Below, piece by piece: positions 23,485-36,695 of a stretch of DNA of 64,000 nucleotides. The DNA is from Pelecanus crispus. Taxonomy: Eukaryota; Chordata; Aves; Pelecaniformes; Pelecanidae. Made by a program: the position numbers and the translations under genes. Positions within the stretch are counted from its first letter, which is position 1. Each line of letters begins with the position of its first letter. The stretch is from positions 64,187,710 through 64,251,709 of the forward strand of contig NC_134646.1 of NCBI RefSeq assembly GCF_030463565.1. The letters are read 5' to 3'. The notes under the pieces are model-generated. The model was not told the origin of the DNA. It was given only the letters and a program-made list of their open reading frames with translations, and made no database searches.

Positions 23485-25936
23485 GGAAGATAAAGCATTC
23501 TTTCAGCAAATGGAAAACCAGGATTCAGCCATGTTCTCATTCTCAATGAATTCAGATTGGTGTCTTTCCTGGGAGGTTATGAGATCTCTGAAAGATTATG
23601 ATTATCAGGTTATGACCTAACGATGTAAATTCTTTTAGTGTCTCTTTTCAATGCTCTGCCATGAGCCAAATCATTTAGATTCTTTCCTGTCATTGGTAGT
23701 GATGTCAAATCTTTTCCCTGCATAATGAACATCTTCAAATATAGCATGTCTCATGCCATCAAAAATTACATGTCACATTCTTGTCATTTGTTCTATTTCT
23801 TGCAACTTACCCTTTTGCTTTGCTATTACAAGAGCTAAACCACCAGCTCAGTAAATGACAAATGATTATGCTGTTGAAATGTTTTACTAAACAACATTAA
23901 AATTTGAAGATAATTGCCAAAAAACATAATGTAAATCTTCAACAATTTTAGTTAATTAAAGTTTTTTTCTTTTTTTTTTTTAAATTCCAGTAATTATCTG
24001 TGGTTTTTTTTCTTTTGCTGTGAGTCAGAAAAGAAACTTTATTTCAGTCTGAAAGGTCTGTATAATTAAATCACTTCTTAATTTTAGTTTTTCCTCTACT
24101 ATACATGTTCATATTAAATCAAGAAAGTGTTCCTTGTTATTTCTGTTAAGAGATATTTCAGTTACTACACATCAATGCACATTTTAATGGTGGAGACAAA
24201 TGACAAAAATGTAAAATCCTGATCCTATGGGATCCATAGATATATGATTTGGTGTTATATTTTCTAATATATTCAAGTGTGCCATTTAGGCACCTGTACA
24301 GGATTTCCTAATTAAAAATACCTAAATAGCTTAAGAGTCTAACTCTCATTGAAAATAAACTAAAGTTTTTTTATTTAATTTAGAGAAAATTAGAGCTTTT
24401 TCTCCAGTTTTTCCTTAAATGATCTTAAATACTTCCTGTGTGCTTTCATTGTCCCTCAGAATATTCTGATTCCTCATTTCAGACAATTTTAAACATTCAA
24501 GATATTCTAATAGGTTTCTAGCTAACATGTTTTTTATCTCCAACCTAAGAATTCTCTGAGAGAAACTGGAAAAACTATCTTTCCAACACAGCACATAACC
24601 TTAATTGCTATAGCTGTCTAGCTTTGTAATTTTAGTGACTGCAGGTCAGTTTGGAAAGAGAGTTGTGTTCATGGTAAGCCCATTTTAGATACTTATCTCT
24701 CTTTTGGGTTTGCTTTTTGTTTGATTGCTTGTTCTGTTCTGTTTTAGTTTGGTTTTTTTTAGTAAACTATGTTTCAAATGCTTGCTAAATCAAGATTTAC
24801 TTTATAATATATGCAGAAGTGTACTGGGGCATAGGGGCACTTTAAACCCTCAGATGAGCAGCTGGTTCCATTTTGAGAACAAAAAATCAGGAGGACTCAG
24901 TTATGTGGCCTCTCTACCACCTGGCATGCTCCAAAACACCGTGAAAGGTGTTTGCCTTCAAGTAAAGATGGTTGCTACTAAATTAGTTGTTTTCTAAGAA
25001 GTTCGGTGTTTTATAAGTTAAAGACTAGTTTCCTTTTGGAGACAGAAAAATGAGATTACTGGTGTGTTTTTGTGTTTGAAAGCAAACCTGCTCAGACTTA
25101 TTAAGGTGTTTAGTGCTAAAGCAGCTGGCCTACCTGGCACTAGGTTTAGCTAGGCTAAAGAAAGGAGGCAAAGGTGAGATGGATGGCACACAGAGCAAAG
25201 TAAGTCTGGTAATGAAACTGTGAATTTCACTGTTGTTACTGTGTATCTACAAATGACTCCTTCCATATTATTAGGCTTACTGTATTGGTGTAACAACTCA
25301 AGAGGTAATTATGTGTTTTTGAGAGTCTATTATCTGTGCTTTCACTATTGCATACTTCCTTTTTACTAAAGCAAGGAGAAAGCTGGCATGCTGGCTGCTT
25401 AAACCTGATATTTCTTCTCCCACCTCCCCCCCCAAAAAACCCAACCAAACAAAAAATTAACTGATTTTCTGGGTTAACCTGAAAGCTCTTAAGCAGCCTC
25501 CTGTATTCCTGTTGTATGCTCTGATTTCAGTAGATTGGTTCTGTTGCACTCAGTTTCTGGATCCTGGGAAGGCTTCAGCAAAAATCATGCCTAGTATAAA
25601 TTAATTAATTATTTTAAATTATCATGTGCTATTGGCTTCTATTTTGTGGTGTGTCTCCCTCTCTTTGGTCTAGTAACATATTGGTTTGAACATGTGCTGA
25701 GGAAACAAGTCAGAGTTTTGTGCTATCATCAGAAAAAGAGCATCAGAAACCATTTCACATCTTCCTTAGAATACAGAGCAAATAATGGGATATTCTTGCC
25801 TTCTTTTGAAATAATTTCTGGAAAGAAATATAAAACTGCTAGGGTCATGAATCTCAGTTAGAATTCTGTAGTGCAGTGGTTAAATCAAAAACAAAGCCAC
25901 ACAAATAAAAAAAGAAATTTGTTCTACTAGTAAATA
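23485..25936. other. Intergenic, no gene recognised
   Basis: About 2.5 kb of AT-rich sequence with several T-rich stretches (for example about 23960-24015). No repeat family or gene is recognised. Confidence 0.6.
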
Positions 25937-26055
25937 ATAGAATCATAGAATAGAATCATAGAATCGTTTAGGTTGGAAAAGACCTTTAAGATCATCCAGT
26001 CCAACCATTAACCTAACATTACCAAGTCCACCACTAAACCAATTAAGGGTAGAGT
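25937..26055 (-). mobile_element. CR1 LINE 3' end fragment, minus strand
   Basis: Plus-strand reading starts with ATAGAATCATAGAAT repeats and 'cgtttaggttggaaaagacctttaagatcatccagtccaacc', the reverse complement of a CR1 tail. Only about 120 bp is present. It lies beside, but separate from, the longer CR1 that starts near 26119; about 63 bp of other sequence lies between them. Confidence 0.85.
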
Positions 26056-26118
26056 AGCAATTTCATGTTTCCTGGCTTGGCGGCTGGATTATTTATAATG
26101 AAAGTAAAAACTAGGAAG

Positions 26119-27345
26119 CATTAAGATTGGAAAGAACCTCTGAGATCATCATTCCAATCATCAACCCAACAACACCATGCCCACTAAACCATGTCCAAAA
26201 GTGCAACATGTACCCATTTTTTGAACACTTCCAGGGATGGTGACTCCACCACCTCTCTGGGAAGCCTGCTCCAATACTTAACTACACTTTCCATGAAGAA
26301 ATTTTTCCTAATATCCAATCTAAATCTCCCCTGGTGCAGCTTGAGCCCATTTGCTCTTATCCTATCGCTATCTACTTGGGAGAAGAGACCAACACCCACC
26401 TCACTACAACCTCCTTTCAGGTAGTTGTAGAGAGCGATAAGGTCTCCCCTCAGCCTCCTCTTCTCCAGGCTAAACAACCCCAGTTCCCTCAGCTGCTCCT
26501 CATAAGGCCTGTGCTCCAGACCCTTCACCAGCTTTGTTGCCCTTCTCTGAACGCGCTCCAGCACCAAAATGTCCTTCTTGTACTGAGGGGCCGAAAACTG
26601 GACACAGTATTCCAGGTGCAGCCTCACCAGTGCTGAGTACAGGGGCACAATTACCTCCCTGCTCCTGATGGCCACACTCTTTCTGATACAAGCCAGGATG
26701 CTGTTGGCCTTCTTGGCCACCTGGGCACACTGCTGGCTCATGTTCAGCCAGCTGTCAACCAGCACCCCCAGGTCCTTTTCGGCCAGGCAGCTTTCCAGCC
26801 ACTCTTCCTCAAGCCTGTAGCGTTGCATGGGGTTGTTGTGACCCAAGTGCAGCACCCGGCACTTGGCATTGTTGAACCTCATACAGTTGGCCTCGGCCCA
26901 TTGATCCAGCCTGTCCAGGTCCCTCTGCAGGTCCTACCCTCGAGCAGATTGACACTCCCAATCAGTTTGGTGTCGTCTGCAAACTTACTGAGGGTGCACT
27001 CAATCCCCTCATCCAGATCATCAATAAAGATATTAAACAAGGCTGGCCCCAAAACAGAGCCCTGGGGAACACCGCTCATGACCGGCCGCCAACTGGACTT
27101 AACTGCATTCACCACAAGTCTCTGGGCTCGGCCACCCAACCAGTTCTTTACCCAGTGAAGAGTATGCCTGTCCAAGCCATGAGCTGCCAGCTTCCCAAGG
27201 AGAATGCTATGGGAGACTGTGTCAAAGGCTTTGCTGAAGTCCAGGTAGATGACATCCACAGCCTTTCCCTCATCCACCAGGCAGGTCACCAGGTCATAGA
27301 AGGAGATCGTGTTGGTCAAGCAGGGCCTGCCTTTCATGAACCCAG
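26119..27345 (-). pseudogene. CR1 ORF2, 5'-truncated, reverse transcriptase mostly present
   Basis: On the minus strand the copy starts at [11 protein letters not shown] and runs through the reverse transcriptase: [11 protein letters not shown] (motif A), PQGSVLGP (motif B), KFADDTKL (catalytic motif C with both Asp residues intact). A frameshift follows near 26935, after which the second frame resumes at [14 protein letters not shown] and continues to the ORF2 end (SLEVFKKWV). Reverse transcriptase copies the element's RNA at the target site. Here the endonuclease is absent by 5' truncation near 27345 and the frame is broken once, so the copy cannot move. The 3' tail lacks the ATTCTATG repeats. 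An ATTT microsatellite lies about 70 bp beyond the 5' break. Confidence 0.9.
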
Positions 27346-27413
27346 TTACTGGTATTGAAGTTGTGCATGCAGGCTCCACATTCAGTAACTCCAGAGAAAA
27401 TGACCCTATTTGA

Positions 27414-27445
27414 ATTTATTTATTTATTTATTTATTTATTTATTT
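27414..27445. repeat. (ATTT)8 microsatellite
   Basis: Eight uninterrupted copies of ATTT (32 bp). It lies just beyond the truncated 5' end of a CR1 copy. Confidence 0.95.
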
Positions 27446-30400
27446 GTAGTAAAACCAGAATACAACTGTATTAATGTTGTAGTTGCCTGTGTTAAGTCCT
27501 AATACAAAGTATGGAGAGGCATAGACATTTGAAATAGGAACTAGACTGTAGGAAAGGACTTCTGACTGCATTTTGGCACCCAAACTAGTTGGTCCTGACA
27601 TCTGCTCTCTGTCACAGAATCAGGGGGAAGTATTCAAGTAATCACTCATCTGAACACTTCCACAGGAACTAGTAACTGCAAGTCTAATCCTTAATGACAA
27701 TATTTTAATAGACATTTGTTAGTTTGTGAAAGAGTACAGTCATAAAGGTATAAGAGACTCCAGGAAGGATTTTCCTTCTCCCTACCCCCCAAAGGAAATC
27801 CACTTTCCCTCCTATCCTTTATGCAAAAAGAGACAGGAAGTTAACACTATTCCAGTGGGTAAGATAGTTAAGTAAAGAATGACTGTTATCTCTCCTGATG
27901 AATATTCTGTTCTGCAACTTTCAATGGAGTAAGTTAGAGCACCTTACTGCAGAACTGTTTTGTGACTGTATAGGTGTGGAGAAAAATGGAATTTAAGATG
28001 CAGGACAGGTGCAGCTTACTGGATATCTGCTCTAATAGATGGGAGTGTGCCTTAGCACTTGCCTTGAATGAAATGAAGGCTATTATAATGATCCTGTCTG
28101 ATATCTAGAAAGTCTGTTCCAAAGAATTACTATTTCCCTATTAAAATCCAACTTGTTGTGTCTGGTGGGCTAAATGCTTCTATTGACTCAGTCTGTCATA
28201 TTTAAACTGCATAAATGAAAATTGATTTTTACTATAACAATTTTTTTCAGCTGTGTCAGCATTCTCCTTAAACATTTTACATGTGTTTCTTGGGAGCATG
28301 TTCCTAACAGTTGCTCAGAAGCTTAAAGTTGTCAAACAAAGCCTCCCAGGTTTGTTAAAGATAATTCTTTCACTTTTTTTTTTTTTTAAATGCTGCTTAT
28401 TTTTTTTTTTTTCAGTATAGAAACAACAGTTCTAATCAGAATAGTTTCTCAAATTAACTGAGGTACTTAAGCATTTAAAATATGACTAAGAAGCCCTCCC
28501 TTAAAATTGCTTAACTTTCCTAAAGTTGCATTACTGTAAATTTATATCTTTACTATTTCAGAAGGCTTTTAAGCTTCTGAAAATAGCTTATTCATACAGT
28601 AAAAGATCTCTCAGTGGAAATGCAGTGTCTTTCTATATGTGACTGTAGGTTTGTTTCACAGTGCTTTCTTGATTTCCCCCTTCTTGCTTGTCCTGTGTGA
28701 CTAATCACTGAACAAAGAACAGGAACAGCAACTGCTTCCTTATGCTTCCTGCTACTTATGTACAGGTGAGGCTTCTGGATCCCTTAATGCTACAAAAAGA
28801 TACTGATCATTAAATTACTACCTGTAACGACTGTTACTGTTGGCTTATGGATATATTAGAAACTCCAGGGAGAAGAGGGGAGCTCTTACTTTGAACAAGT
28901 GAGCAGCAAGGATAAATCTAACTTTCATCCTATCAATAAAGTTAAGCAGTGCTGAGTCAGAATAAGTGTTTCGGTGAGCAAGACAAGAAGTAAGCAAGAA
29001 TAACAAGTTCCATTCCTTCTTTCTCAGATAATCTGTTTCCTTATTGTGAATTTTTAAGTAACTGAACATCTCTGCAGACAGGTTTGAATTTGAATTCAGG
29101 AATACTGGTAGACCACAGGTACAAATATTTAAAGTTGACCTCCCCACAGTCAAATTAATTAACAGTGCAATTTACCTCTAATGTTGATATACACTTGAGT
29201 TGTCAGGGTAGAAAAATATTCAAATTGTGCCCATAGTCTAAAAATGTGTACTCTTCTACCTATCTTACTGAAGTAATGCCACATAGAAACATGTTCTTGC
29301 TAAATACTTAGCATGTATTAAATGTCTGGGAGTTGATACAATTTTCAGACTTGAGTGTAGAAATACTCTAGAAAGACATGTGTGACAGACTTGCCTTCCA
29401 AAGAAGGTTTAGTCATGTGTTGCCTCTGCTTGAGGTTGACTTACATATTGAGTGACAACTGAAACTTTGAGGTAACTTGCCATTTTATGGAAATTCTAAA
29501 ACAGGTTAATGGATAAAGCCCTCTGTGTTCAATGGTTATAGCTGTAATTAAACACCTTGCATAGATGCCAGTTTTAACATCAGAAGCCCCACTTGGTTAC
29601 TACTTTCAGTATTGTACTTTAGTAGTTTGGATGCATATCTGCTGGTAGAAAGCTAGCTATGGTAAATTCAAACTGTTGGCACCTAAAGTCATACGCAAGC
29701 TCAAAACTATTTTCTAACCAGCTATTCTTTCAATAGGTCCAAGCCAATGTTCTTAGGGAAAACCTGATTAAATTACCACTCTTCAAACAGAAGATCTGAT
29801 TTGGAAAACCTGTTTTGCAAATTAACATTCTACCACATGCTGAAACAGAGCTCTTGAGTAACAGGCTCTCTGGCCTTCTACCTACCTTCAGGGTGTCTAC
29901 CTAAAAAAGCATAATACTCATAAAGATATTTGAAATAGTCAATATCAACCTGTGAACACCTATGGAAGGCTTCTAGTGCAAAAAGCCAACGACATTTATT
30001 AGTTTAAATACAGTGGGTTTTTTTCCTGGTTTTATGTGGAATTAGCTACCTTGACTGTATAATTTAGCTTTAAAGAGACAGCATAGTTGGGTATGGTGGG
30101 ATTCTTATTTATATATGTGTGTACACATACATAATATAGATGTATAAATGTATATGAGTGTGTGTGTCTATATATGTATGTGTATATATATGTATTTATA
30201 TTTAAGTTCTTTGAAGGTACTTGGCATGTGACCTTCACTTGAGTATGGAAGGTTTTAGTTTAGTGCACCGAGATGACCAAAATCACATTATCAAGTTAAC
30301 CAATTATGTTGTGAGTAAACTGCATGAAGTTGAGTTCTGGCAGGTTTGCAAAACAGAGTTGTTAAAGGTATGAGTGACAACAGCAAGAGCATGATTGTTT

Positions 30401-31019
30401 TACAACAGTACATATATGAGAAGAGAACATAACTGAGAATTACTCAGCTAATAAATGGAAATTAATCTCCTGAAAGATAATCGCCTCTCATCATAACGTA
30501 GGAAGTTGCTGTTCAAGTGTAGGCAGTTAGGTTTCTCTAGGGATGAATTAGCAATGGTGTCTTATAGCGTTGTACAAATGTCTCAATTCACTGGAGTCTA
30601 GATTAGCCAATTGTTTCGTATTCTTAGTAATTAATACTTAAGATGTATTAGCTTTAAGAATGCTGCAGAAATTGCAGCTAGCTTGCAGGTAGTAAGTATG
30701 CTCTCAGCTTCTAACTTTAGACAGCTTTTGTTTCTTATTCAGGCAAATTGCTTTAAGTCTGTAGCCTAAATAAAAAGGTCGGTTGTGTTTTTTTTCCTCT
30801 GGGCACAAATATAGCCTTACTGATATTAGTCCAAATGAAGAGATGTAAGCAGGTGTATCAGTGTCTTAATTTAATGGCAATGTCATCTCCCTAGTACATT
30901 TAGAAAACTTAAAAAAATAAACTACAAATAAATATATGTATATATGTGTTGCACTGCTTCTTCAAAGCTAGGTTGTTCAGACAAAATAGTTAACTCCAAG
31001 AAATAATAACACATAGGAC
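27446..31019. other. Intergenic, no gene recognised
   Basis: About 3.6 kb of AT-rich unique sequence. It contains T-runs near 28373-28388 and 28400-28412 and the TA/TG-rich tract listed at 30107-30201. Short open frames show no known domain. Confidence 0.6.
30107..30201. repeat. TA/TG-rich low-complexity tract
   Basis: Interrupted TATG, TGTG and TATA units with no constant period. It looks like a degenerate dinucleotide microsatellite. Confidence 0.8.
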
Positions 31020-31570
31020 CAAATAAGCATAAGAGCAGTTTATTGGTGTTGTTTTGTTTTATAACAATACATGATTAACTAGCAATCAGGGAACTGTACA
31101 CTGAGGATCAATGTCAGCAATACAGCAGACATGCCAATAGCTAGACATTTACAAAATGTTAATAAATGACCATAAATTTGTGAACACTCTTCCTTAACAA
31201 ATCTGCCAAAGTCTTAAGGACATGGACTCATTCACACAGTCACATGCACTCCACCTGCACCTTGTAAGACATGTGGGTTACAACCAGACCCCATCTCTTG
31301 GCACTGTGTGGTACCGTACTTGCACACACCTGTGTTGGAGATGTGGGTGTTCCAGCTTTATGTGTACACATGCAGCCCACTTCCTGCAACTTGCTGGTGC
31401 ACACACAGGTGATGAAGCCCCCCAGGAGGCCAAGTGTCACCCCAGACCCCAGAGGTGTAGGTCGCCACGTAATGTTAAACTAGGAGCTGGTGCAGACCCT
31501 TCATGGTATCCAATGGGGACGCTGCTCTGTCCAGCCTCAGCAAAGGCTGTTATACCCCAGGGAGACTTCT
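31020..31570 (-). mobile_element. Unclassified LTR-like fragment (tentative)
   Basis: On the minus strand there is an AATAAACTGCTCTTATG polyadenylation-like segment near 31030-31050, and a GC-richer block (31200-31570) with TGTG/CACA-rich stretches like those of retroviral LTRs. I find no matching TG...CA ends, no target duplication and no second copy in the window. It could instead be a diverged unique region. The base composition differs sharply from the AT-rich surroundings, which is why I list it. Confidence 0.25.
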
Positions 31571-31747
31571 GACAGCACCAAACCATTTTAAGTGCATTTC
31601 TCTCTTGTCACTTATACAAATTTTCATGATTCTTTCATATGTCTTTTCAAGATGACTCATTTTTTTTGGTTGGTTTGGTTTTTTACCCCAAATTTTCATG
31701 GTCATTCCCTGATTATTGTTTATTCCAACCAATGTTCATCATCATCA

Positions 31748-32362
31748 ATAGTGTAGCCAGCAGGAGCAGGGAGGGCATTGTTCCCCTGTACTCGGAACTG
31801 GTGAGGCTGCACCTGGAATACTGTGTCCAGTTTTCGGCCCCTCAATACAAGAAAGACATTGAGGTGCTGGAGCGTGTTCAGAGAAGGGCAACAAAGCTGG
31901 TGAAGGGTCTGGAGCACAGGCCTTATGAGGAGCGGCTGAGGGAACTGGGGTTGTTTAGCCTGGAGAAGAGGAGGCTGAGGGGAGACCTTATCGCTCTCTA
32001 CAACTACCTGAAAGGAGGTTGTAGTGAGGTGGGTGTTGGTCTCTTCTCCCAAGTAGATAGCGATAGGATAAGAGCAAATGGGCTCAAGCTGCACCAGGGG
32101 AGGTTTAGGTTGGAAATTAGGAAAAATTTCTTCACGGAAAGGGTAGTCAAGCATTGGAACAGGCTTCCCAGAGAGGTGGTGGAGTCCCCATCCCTGGAAG
32201 TGTTCAAAAAATGGGTAGACGTGGCACTTTGGGACATGGTTTAGTCTAGTCTACCCTTGATTGGTTTAGTGTGGACTTGGTAGTGTAGGTTAATGGTTGG
32301 ACTGGATGATCTTAAAGGTCTTTTCCAACCTAAATGATTCTATGATTCTATGATTCTATGAT
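31748..32362 (+). pseudogene. CR1 ORF2 C-terminal end plus 3' UTR, 5'-truncated
   Basis: An open frame runs through the C-terminal CR1 ORF2 region without a stop: [20 protein letters not shown], then [14 protein letters not shown] and [17 protein letters not shown]. The CR1 3' UTR follows ('tggttggactggatgatcttaaagg') and ends with three ATTCTATG repeats near 32362. The reverse transcriptase core and endonuclease are missing by 5' truncation near 31748. The well-preserved frame suggests a comparatively young insertion of the same subfamily as the 26119-27345 copy. Confidence 0.9.
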
Positions 32363-34739
32363 CTTTGGTGTTATCAGTGTGGTTTGTTGGTTGGTTTATT
32401 TGGGTTGGGTTTTTTTTGACAAGTATCCTCTCAAACAGCTTTGAGTATTCCACTCATGTACACTGTTTACATTCACATTCCTATCTTATCTGATATTGTT
32501 ATCCAGGCTGTTTTACCAAGGGAAAGCCCTTAGGGTTCCTCCACAAATGTGTAGTGGTTCCAGTTTATATGCCACCACAACATTGTTACAAGAGCAGCCT
32601 GAACTCAGGTTGCATACAGATCCCATCTGTTTTAGTGAATTATTGAGGTTTGATGACAGAGGGCCCTCCAGATCTCTGCAGACAGCTTAAATGACAGAAT
32701 TACACCATATGTCCTAATTCAAGTTGTACGTGTATGCATGGATTATTTTTGTGCAGTTAACCATGTTCAAATTCTCTTCTTCCAGGCCCTCTAAATAATA
32801 TTTGCTTGTGGCTTGCATCAACACAGCATGAGATAAGGTTTAGTGCTTAGTTTTTTTCCACAGGTTGATATAAAAAATGCACAACTAATTTTTAAGGTCA
32901 TCTTCCAGGTGTGTTATAAGCAGGGAAAATAACACTTAGAAGCAGCTATGACTTCAGTTGTTGAAAGGGTAGATGCTTGGGGATTTGCTTTCTCCGGTTA
33001 ACTTCATGCATAAGTGATTTTTTTTTTTTTTCTTTTTAAACTTCCCCCCCACCCCAGTACCGGTAGTACACACATTCTATTTCTTCTCTGTGCTTTACGA
33101 CAGCTATGATTATGAGCCTATGTAGCCTCAATTTCAGCTGGGTTTTATTTCTATTCAAGATATCCGAACTAATTTTACCAGAGTAATGTGAAGTAAACAT
33201 AATGAAGAGGTTTAGGTTATTCTCAAAGACCAGTCTGCAAAATTGTCAATGTAGCATATCTCTTGCCCTGCTTATACATCTTCTGGACAGATACTGTGTG
33301 AAAAGCAAATCTGCAGTATACTTTGAGGTATGTGGGTCTCTGCTGTCTTGAGACAATATAATATCAGGTGCTATAGCCAGCTCTTAGTGGAAGTATGTGT
33401 GCATGTAAAATGCCTGGTGGGAGTGTAGTACTGTAATTTTCCGAGTTCTAATTTATCTGGCTAGCAGAACAGTAGCTGTCATGCACCCTAACCTCCAACA
33501 GAAGCCTAAGGCTTTGCACAGATATCTCTTATTTCAGCTGCCTAAACACTTTCTAAAATCTAGCTGAAGGGTGAAATTATATGATGTGGCTTGAGCTGAA
33601 CTCATGCCCCAAATATGTTGAAAGGAGAAAGTTTTTATTACTATTCTTTCAACTGGCTCTGTTTGTCTTTCTCTGCAGTAAGTCAATTCAGTTTTGCCAA
33701 TCTGTTGGAGAAGTTTTCTTTTTGCTTTTTTGGTGGTTTGGGGATTTTTTGTAGATGTGTTTGTGGTATTTCTGTGTGGTGTGTTTTTTTGTGGGGGGTT
33801 GTTTGTTTATTTGTTTGGAGTTTGTTTTGAGTATGTTGTTTGGTTGGTTTGGGGTTTTGGGTTTCTTTATGATTTAACTTATCTGGTACAATTGAAAGGG
33901 TCAAATGAATGCCAGTGGAAAGAGGAGGAGGGAGCATGGGACTACTCTTCTGGCAAATAGGTTTAAAGCTGTAAGGGGTATCAACTTTACCCTATGTTCT
34001 CTGAGAAAAAGCCAGATTTGTATGTCCATACAGAACCGCCAGCAATGAAGTGTCGATCCTGAACTGAGGACCCCATCTTCTGCTGTAGTACAACAGTGTC
34101 TGAGCTGTAAACATTTTATATTATTGAGCACTAGGAAACCAGGATATAAGTAAAGGAAAAATAACCCATCATGGAGTGTGCCTCTCAATATCCATTTGCA
34201 CTAATGTACTTTCATGGTATTGGATTCATCTTACAGAACTGTGCTTTTGCACAATAGTTGCTATCGTGTGCCTCTGGGTTTTACTGCAATAAATAATTAC
34301 AACCATAATAACACAAAACAAACACAGCAGCTTTCATTTTTTTATTTTAGAAATTAATCTGCCTGTGGAACAATTTTGTTTGTTATACATCACTTGAAAA
34401 CATTTTGCCTGCTCTTACTCTATCTTCATACTTTCTTATTTCAAGTTCATGTTCAAATAGTTTCTATATCTATATAAATGTTTTGTTCTTGTAACTTGAT
34501 TTTAGTGAACAAAGAACCAGGGTCATTATTTTGTAGGTGATAATGATCAAATGTCTGTCCTTGAAATTTCATAATAATTAAGCTGCAAAATAAAGTGGGG
34601 TGAATTCTTTCTTTCAGTGTGATGTCCTTAATATATTATTCAGTTTATTGTTGTGTATGTGGAATTTTGAGAAGCATTGGTGTTCTAATGCTGTTATGCG
34701 CTCACTGAGGGATCAAGAGTGATATGACCAGTCATGGTC
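32363..34739. other. Intergenic, no gene recognised
   Basis: About 2.4 kb of unique sequence. It has a T-run then C-run near 33018-33055 and the G/T-rich tract at 33712-33870. Confidence 0.6.
33712..33870. repeat. G/T-rich low-complexity tract
   Basis: For about 160 bp the plus strand is nearly all G and T, with few C or A bases. It has short runs of TTTG and GGTTT type. The open frames on either strand here are low-complexity and not genes. Confidence 0.85.
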
Positions 34740-36695
34740 ACCAAGTTTAGTCATGAAAGAGAAGTGCGTGCAGAGAAAGTGGAAGTGGTAATGGGCTACC
34801 TATGATGAACATAAAGATTTTGCCTGAACATGCAGGAATAGAGCTAGGAAAACCAAAGCTTAGCTGGACTTGAAACTAGGGAGCAATGTGAAAGGTAATA
34901 AGAGTTTCTGTAAGCAGCTCAGCAGCAAAAGGAAGTGTAAGGAAAATGAGGTACTGCTGTTCATTGGGGCAGGTGAGGTGATAATGCAGGACAGGGAAAA
35001 GACCGAGGGACTGAAAGCCCTCCCAACACTTGATTTCCGACCCATCTCCCCTCCCTCCCCTCCCCCCCATCCTCCAGCCCTCACTAAAAGGTTTTGACCC
35101 CAGGTCTCTTGGGCCCCTTACACTACTAGGAGAAGATGAGCAGAAGCTATTCCTCTATTGTGGTGGAAGATAGGGAGAACTTAATCCTACTGTATATACA
35201 CAAGTGCATGGGACTGGATGGTGTGCTTCCAAAGGTGCTGAGGAAGCTGGGAAATGTTGTTAGAGGGCATTTTTTATTATCTTTTATTATAAAAAGTATA
35301 ATCTTTTATTAACTTTTATAAGGTCATGTTGATAGTCATGAGGAAGTTTGACTGTAAAAAGGCAGATGTCACACCTATCTTCAAGAAGGGCAAGGAGGGT
35401 CAAGAAGCTACACACTGGTCAGCCTGACCTCAATGCCTGTGCAGGTTATGAAGTAATTAACCCGGAAGCCATCTGCAAACACATGAAGGACATGATGATC
35501 ATTGGGAAAGTCAGCATGGGTTTACCAAGGACAAATTATGTCTGACCACCCTGATAGCCTTCTGTGATGAAATGAGTGACTAAATGGAACAGAAGATCAC
35601 AGGAGATGCTGTATACCTTATCTTCAGTAAGGTTTTTTACTTAGTTCCTCATGGTATCCTGATATCCTTGTTGATTAGTTGTGTACTTGATAAATGGATA
35701 ATAAGATGCATGGCTGGATCATTGGGCTCAGAGGGTTGTAAGCAGCAATACAAAGTTGAAGTGTTGGCCCATTACAAGTGGTGATCATCAGGAATAAATG
35801 TGAGGTCCATTACCATTGCTAATGACCTGGATGATATACTCTCAGACAGTTCATGTCCAATACCAAACTGGAAGGAGCAGCTGATTTGTTAGAGGATAGA
35901 GCTACTACTAAGAGGGAATGCAATAGTTTGGAGAAATGTGTGAACAGGACCATCATCAAGTTCAGTAAACATAAATGCAGATGCGAAGTCCAGCATCTAG
36001 GATGTACTAACCCTCTGCAACAGTACAGTCTAGTTCAGACTAAGGTTGATGATCTTCATGAAAAACAAAATAAGGTAAGTCAGCATTATACCCTTATGGC
36101 AAAAACAGCCAACACAAACTGGGCTATATAAGGAAGAGCGTAGCTCACACATTAAGTAAACTCTTTGCTTCTGTTCATGCCTTGTAAGAGCACATTTTAA
36201 GTACTGTGTCAGATTTTGGGCTCCTTGGTATGAGAAAGACATTGACATACCCATATGTCCAGTGGAGGATCTCCCAGCCACTTAGAGAGCTGGAATGTGT
36301 AATGTACAAGAAGCAGGTGAGAAAAATGGGTTTGTTCAGCCTTAAGAGAAGACAAAGGGTGATCTTGTTGTCTGTAACTACCTAATGGGAGAGTATGCAG
36401 AAGACAGTAAGATTATTCTTGAAGATGCACAGTCATAGGACAAGAGGTCATGAATGCTATTTGGAATGTGGAAAGCTCTGATTAGTTATAAAGAAAAGTC
36501 TTTTCATAACAACACTCTTTAAATGTTGGAACAGGCTGCCCAGAGAGCTTGTGGAATCTCCATCCTTTGGAAATACTAGAAACTTGACTGGAGAAGTTCC
36601 TAAGTCATTTGATCTAATTGACTCAACATTAAGCACAGAGTTGGACCAGATGACCTCCAGAAGTCCAACCTGAGCTACATAGAATCATAGTTCTA
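34740..36695 (+). pseudogene. Old decayed CR1 ORF2 with 3' tail
   Basis: Despite many stops and frameshifts, ordered CR1 ORF2 pieces can be read on the plus strand: NKSFCKQLSSKRKCKEN (linker), DVTPIFKKGKEG and SKHMKD-like sequence (early reverse transcriptase), GLPRT, then the place of motif C reading QFMSNTKLEG instead of KFADDTKL, and later VFRLW-like and MGLFS-like remnants. The tail reads 'gttggaccagatgacctccaga', close to a different, older CR1 3' consensus than the copies at 31748 and 26119, and ends near 36695 with 'tagaatcatagttctatg'. It is an ancient, inactive copy. Confidence 0.75.

Noticed and set aside
28845..29153. 102-residue minus-strand open frame
   Set aside because: No recognisable domain, no clear splice sites and no codon-usage sign. 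Length is compatible with chance in AT-rich DNA.
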